NCBI GenBank assembly: GCA_030018055.1 | Contig: JASEGN010000001.1 | Location: forward strand, 1-23,730 | DNA from: Candidatus Aenigmatarchaeota archaeon | GTDB taxonomy: Archaea; Aenigmatarchaeota; Aenigmatarchaeia; CG10238-14; SCSR01 | DNA length: 23,730 nucleotides | Reading direction: 5' to 3' | In this document: positions 20,272 to 23,730 of the stretch, piece by piece | Position numbering within the stretch: the first letter of the stretch is position 1 | Layout: each line of letters opens with the position of its first letter | Notes under the pieces: model-generated | The model's input: only the letters and a program-made list of their open reading frames with translations | Told to the model about the DNA's origin: nothing | Databases searched by the model: none | Made by a program: the position numbers and the translations under genes

Positions 20272-22712
20272 TGGAAAAAATAAAAATAGAATTAGGAGTT
20301 CTGATCGCAGCGATAATAGCCATTCTACTCATTGCAGGAACAATAGCAATAGCATCAAATGGAAATGGTAAAGTAACACCAAAGAAAACTATGATAATCT
20401 CTTTTGACAAAAAACCAACCTCAGAACAAATAGCTAAATTAAAAGAATTAGGAGCAAGGATAACTTATCAATACAGTATAACACCAAAAATAGCGGTCAA
20501 AGTTTCTGAAGATTTAATCCCTTTAATTTCAGAAATTCCTGGAGTAGTTAGTGTAGGTGAAAATAAACAAGTTCATGCGTTGCTTGATGTTTCAGTTCCA
20601 CTCATCGAGGCAAATAAAGTATGGGCAGAGGGAATAACTGGCCAAGGAGTAAAAGTGTGTATAGTTGATACAGGAGTTGATTATAACCATCCAGCATTAG
20701 CGGGGAAACTAAATTCAAGTAACCCAAATGAATGCTATACTTTCTTAGGTAATGGAGCTATTCGAGAAGTAGGATGCATGGATGACAATGGACATGGAAC
20801 CCATGTAGCAGGAATAGTTGCTTCAACAGATTCAACTTATAAAGGAGTAGCTTATGGAGCTTCCCTAGCAGTTGCAAAAGTTCTTGATTCACAAGGCTCA
20901 GGATACTATGTAGATGTTATGGCAGGAATAGACTGGTGTGTAAACAACGCGGGTGCAGATATAATATCAATGAGTCTTGGAGGTAGTTCAGGCACAGAAT
21001 ACGCATGCGACACAAATGATTTAGCAGCTACAGCAAATTCAGCAGTAGACTCAGGCTTGGTAGCTATTGCAGCAGCAGGCAATGATGGAGCGTATGAAAT
21101 ATTAACTCCAGCCTGTGGTTCAAAGGTTATAGCGGTAGGAGCAAACAATGATGCTAAAGAAGTAGTGTGGTGGTCCAACAGAGGTGAACAACTAGACCTA
21201 GTTGCACCTGGAGTAGATATTATGTCATGTGAGTACAACACTGCTGGTTTCGTGGAGAAGAGTGGAACATCAATGTCAACTCCACATGTTTCAGGGGTTG
21301 CAGCTTTGTTGTTAGAAACAGACCCAACACTTGCACCGCTAGAAATAAAGGCGATTCTTAATGAAACAGCATACCCACCCAGCGTTTGTTATGAAGGTAG
21401 AAGAATAGGTCGGGGACTTGTTCTGGTAAAAAAAGTTGAGTGCACAGAAGCTGTTACAGGAGGAGGAATAGTTAACGCTTCAGCAGCTTATGAAAGAGTT
21501 AAGGTAGTTGATACAACACCTCCAACGATTACGATAGAAACACCAGCCAGTGGAAGTGTTACAAATTCACAAGTAGTGAGCTTCACAGTAAAAGATAATG
21601 TAGATGTAGATGAATCAACGATTGTCGTAAAAATTAATGGTGCAATTTCAGCTGTATTTAATGCAACCACGGATTGTACAGCAGGAACAACTTCAGTACC
21701 ATGCTCTTATACAGAAGCAGGAATTGTGGAGGGTTCAAATACACTAACAGTAGATGCTAATGACACTTCAGCTAATGCTGCAACACAAGCATCGAGTACA
21801 TTTACTTACGATGTAACCTCACCAACAATAACGAATTCTACAGGAAATACAGAGGCAACAACTGGCGAGCCAGTAACAATTAGTGCAATCATCACAGACA
21901 ATGTAAAGGTTGATAGCGCAACGGTTTACTACACTCCAATCGATGGTACAGAGACAAGTGTTGCAATGAAAGAGCAGGCTAACAACTTGTGGAATGCAAG
22001 TATACCAGTTGATGAAAACAAAGTTGGAACGATAACTTATCACATAGTCGCAAAGGATACAGCTACCAATGAAGCAAGAGATCCTACCACAGGGGAGTAT
22101 AATATAAAGGTAACTGATAATGATCCGCCAGTAGCGGATGCTGGCCCAGATCAATCAGCTTATGTAAATGAAATAGTAACCTTTGATGGCTCTGGTTCAA
22201 CAGATAACATAGGAATAGTAAGTTATGAGTGGGATTTTGAGAGCGATGGTACAGTAGATGCAACTGGAGTAAAAGTAAACCACACCTACACCGCAGTGGG
22301 CAACTATACGGTAACTCTTACAGTAAAAGATGCGGCAGGCAACTCAGCTAACGATACAGCTTTGGTAACTGTAACAGAAAAGCCTGCAATGCATGTAGCA
22401 AGCATTGATGTAGTATTAATTTCACGCTCTCGTGGATGGAACTACTATGCTGAAGCAACGGTAACTATCGTAGACGCTTATGGCAATCCAGTTGGAACAG
22501 CAACAGTCTATGGTGAATGGAGTGGTGCAACTACAGATAAAGATTCTGGAGATACAGATGCAGAAGGAAAAGTAACATTTCAGTCAGATTCTGTGTGGAA
22601 ACCAGCATCAGGAACCACATTTACTTTCTGCGTAACTAGTGTAACAAAAACTGGTTGGCAATATGATGAATTAGCAAATGTAGAGACATGTGATTCAGTA
22701 ACAGTCCCATAA
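20271..22712 (+). CDS. Secreted subtilisin-like serine protease with PKD domain
   Basis: 813 aa. An N-terminal hydrophobic segment (about residues 9-28) acts as signal or anchor. Residues about 40-105 are an I9-like propeptide (MIISFDKKPTSEQIAKLKEL). The S8 catalytic domain (about 107-395) has Asp133 in VCIVDTGVDYNHPAL, His175 in DDNGHGTHVAGIVA, oxyanion Asn in IAAAGNDGA and Ser334 in SGTSMSTPHVSGVAALL. Then come two Ig-like beta domains (about 410-515 and 515-610), a PKD domain (about 617-700: VADAGPDQSAYVNEIVTFDG, later VTLTVKDAAGN) and a C-terminal beta domain. There is no C-terminal membrane anchor. Cys occur in the catalytic domain (130, 155, 169, 223, 246, 281, 320), so disulfides are likely. 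Probably digests external protein or processes surface proteins. Confidence 0.94.
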   Translation: MEKIKIELGVLIAAIIAILLIAGTIAIASNGNGKVTPKKTMIISFDKKPTSEQIAKLKELGARITYQYSITPKIAVKVSEDLIPLISEIPGVVSVGENKQVHALLDVSVPLIEANKVWAEGITGQGVKVCIVDTGVDYNHPALAGKLNSSNPNECYTFLGNGAIREVGCMDDNGHGTHVAGIVASTDSTYKGVAYGASLAVAKVLDSQGSGYYVDVMAGIDWCVNNAGADIISMSLGGSSGTEYACDTNDLAATANSAVDSGLVAIAAAGNDGAYEILTPACGSKVIAVGANNDAKEVVWWSNRGEQLDLVAPGVDIMSCEYNTAGFVEKSGTSMSTPHVSGVAALLLETDPTLAPLEIKAILNETAYPPSVCYEGRRIGRGLVLVKKVECTEAVTGGGIVNASAAYERVKVVDTTPPTITIETPASGSVTNSQVVSFTVKDNVDVDESTIVVKINGAISAVFNATTDCTAGTTSVPCSYTEAGIVEGSNTLTVDANDTSANAATQASSTFTYDVTSPTITNSTGNTEATTGEPVTISAIITDNVKVDSATVYYTPIDGTETSVAMKEQANNLWNASIPVDENKVGTITYHIVAKDTATNEARDPTTGEYNIKVTDNDPPVADAGPDQSAYVNEIVTFDGSGSTDNIGIVSYEWDFESDGTVDATGVKVNHTYTAVGNYTVTLTVKDAAGNSANDTALVTVTEKPAMHVASIDVVLISRSRGWNYYAEATVTIVDAYGNPVGTATVYGEWSGATTDKDSGDTDAEGKVTFQSDSVWKPASGTTFTFCVTSVTKTGWQYDELANVETCDSVTVP

Positions 22713-22719
22713 ATCTAAA

Positions 22720-22745
22720 CTTTTCTCTTTCTCTTTCTCTTTTTT
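22720..22745 (+). terminator. Polypyrimidine terminator of the subtilase gene
   Basis: An unbroken 26-nt pyrimidine run, 7 nt after the stop, built of repeated CTCTTT and ending in six T. U-rich tracts of this kind end archaeal transcription and are where aCPSF1 acts. The remaining spacer to 22940 shows no gene. Confidence 0.6.
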
Positions 22746-22940
22746 ATTTAACATTATAGAGGCATCTTTATTTTTTTCTTCCGAATTTTTCATCGCTATG
22801 TAACTATTACTTTCATCCTAACCAGGCGTATAACAATCGTTTTATAACTTTAGCTCTTATTTTTCACTATTTCTGATGAAAATGCAAAGGTTACATTTCA
22901 GCCGACTAACAGGATCATATAAAATAAAACAAATGAGCCT

Positions 22941-23730
22941 TTAAATCGCTTTATACTTAATTATCATCTCTTCATCATTTGTCATGATCCGATTATTTTC
23001 TGATAAATATTCTAGATGAGCTGCTATTTCATCCAAAGCTAAAATTTCGTTCAGGTCTGCAGGCAAGTTTGAGACCTCAAGGAACTCTGGATGTTTTGTA
23101 TAGTATTCATCAGTTACTTGAGCTAAGCTTTTTTCAGTTTTACATATTTCAATTAACTCAGCCAAACGTTGTTCATGAAAATTTTCTATTTCCTCAGCTT
23201 TAGCTTTAATCGAGTAAATGTCATCTTCATGTGCAGGCAAACCAAGATCTTGCTCTTTAGCTAACTTAGCTGTTTTTCTGAGTGAGTTAAGATAAGCTTC
23301 TAGTCCAGCACCTCTGTTACTTTTAGGAGATTGATGAGGAGTTGTGACAGATAAAATATGGTCACCCAAAAATATAAAATCACAAACTCTTAGTATGATA
23401 GAACCTAAAGAATGTCCAGGAGTATGATATACCTCGTACTGATTAATGATTTTATCTCCATCTCTTACTTCAATCAATTCATAATCTGCTGAATTAAAGC
23501 TAAACTCTCGTCTTGGCATAGTACCTAATGCTAATTCTAGTAATTTGCTCTTGTCCTTGCCAGACCTCTTCAAAAGCCAGCTCATTTGTTCTCTCATTTT
23601 TTTAAATTCTTCAGCATAATTTTTTATCTGTCTGCTATCTAACTCATGCACATATACTTTTTTCTTTTTTAATCGCTCGTAACCAAGCATCCCAAAATGA
23701 TCAAAATGTCCATGAGTAATTACAATGTTG
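22941..23730 (-). CDS. MBL-fold metallo-hydrolase, 5' partial
   Basis: The frame is open to the window edge, so the N-terminus is missing; an internal Met at 23690 is not the true start because the metal motif lies before it: THGHFDHFG (HxHxDH) reads from 23715 toward 23690. Further ligands: YHTPGHSLGSIILRV (His, motif 3) and FIFLGDHILSVTTPH (Asp, motif 4). The C-terminal region (LGLPAHEDDIYSIKAKAEEI, then helices) is the helical extension of glyoxalase II/MBL hydrolases with a final winged-helix-like part (AEIIKTEK-like helix, HPEFLEVSNLP). Likely a thioester or phosphoester hydrolase; substrate unknown. Confidence 0.88.
   Translation of the reverse strand, partial: NIVITHGHFDHFGMLGYERLKKKKVYVHELDSRQIKNYAEEFKKMREQMSWLLKRSGKDKSKLLELALGTMPRREFSFNSADYELIEVRDGDKIINQYEVYHTPGHSLGSIILRVCDFIFLGDHILSVTTPHQSPKSNRGAGLEAYLNSLRKTAKLAKEQDLGLPAHEDDIYSIKAKAEEIENFHEQRLAELIEICKTEKSLAQVTDEYYTKHPEFLEVSNLPADLNEILALDEIAAHLEYLSENNRIMTNDEEMIIKYKAI

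Noticed and set aside
21819..22154. Minus-strand open frame within the subtilase gene
   Set aside because: Antisense shadow: residue make-up (Cys, Ile, Tyr-rich) reflects the Thr/Val/Asp codons of the Ig-like and PKD domains.
22876..22944. 22-aa ORF between subtilase and MBL genes
   Set aside because: Composition is random-like and it overlaps the end of the MBL gene; no promoter or ribosome binding site.
1..23730. CRISPR array, insertion sequence, prophage or integrase
   Set aside because: No regularly spaced repeats, no transposase or integrase motifs, and no terminal inverted repeats around gene blocks were found.

Overview
This is an AT-rich archaeal chromosome segment. Evidence for Archaea: archaeal-type ribosomal proteins L3 and L4, a proteasome beta subunit, the KH/beta-CASP nuclease aCPSF1, a Sec61-beta protein, an archaeal-type RNase P RNA, GatB, a histone-fold-like mini-protein, TATA-box promoters with near-leaderless starts, and a tRNA with a bulge-helix-bulge intron. 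The many short genes, the membrane-anchored thioredoxins and the broken ribosomal protein cluster fit a DPANN-like or other deep archaeal lineage. I cannot fix the phylum from this window.

Layout. 1-3852: a tight plus-strand run of a partial 2-hydroxyacid dehydrogenase-like protein, a GNAT acetyltransferase, an M20 metallopeptidase and gatB. 3844-5056 (minus): an unknown protein, a GT2 glycosyltransferase, and tRNA-Asn(GTT) with a 29-nt intron in its T arm. 5116-7753 (plus): a polyprenyl-phosphate-hexose-synthase-like GT2 behind a 12-bp inverted repeat, then rpl3-rpl4, cut off from the rest of the S10 cluster. 7831-13115: a HIT protein, a DUF1931-like protein, and a redox island. The island holds a ferredoxin, a small CPYC thioredoxin, a membrane-anchored CPHC thioredoxin, and a four-gene operon of a LutB-like Fe-S protein, an anchored thioredoxin, CcdA and an HdrB/LutA-like CCG protein. 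13192-14082: RNase P RNA, a 35-aa ORF, Sec61-beta and an EF-Tu-domain-2-like protein. 14369-17594 (minus): psmB followed by aCPSF1, which is broken by an intein. 17662-19306: a phosphoesterase and a radical SAM protein. The remainder holds Hsp20, an unknown protein, a secreted subtilase with a PKD domain, and a partial MBL hydrolase.

Most striking is the aCPSF1 locus (14369-16982). The N-extein plus a 112-aa N-intein form one ORF. A 93-aa winged-helix-like ORF sits where a homing endonuclease domain normally lies. A 40-aa C-intein plus the C-extein form a third ORF. The three are joined by two ATGA stop/start overlaps. All residues expected for splicing are present, and the exteins join to a normal-length 626-aa aCPSF1. 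This looks like a naturally split, translationally coupled intein whose trans-splicing would be needed to unite the nuclease active site. The redox operon is a second candidate system: a Lut/Hdr-type Fe-S pair co-transcribed with a CcdA-thioredoxin thiol relay.
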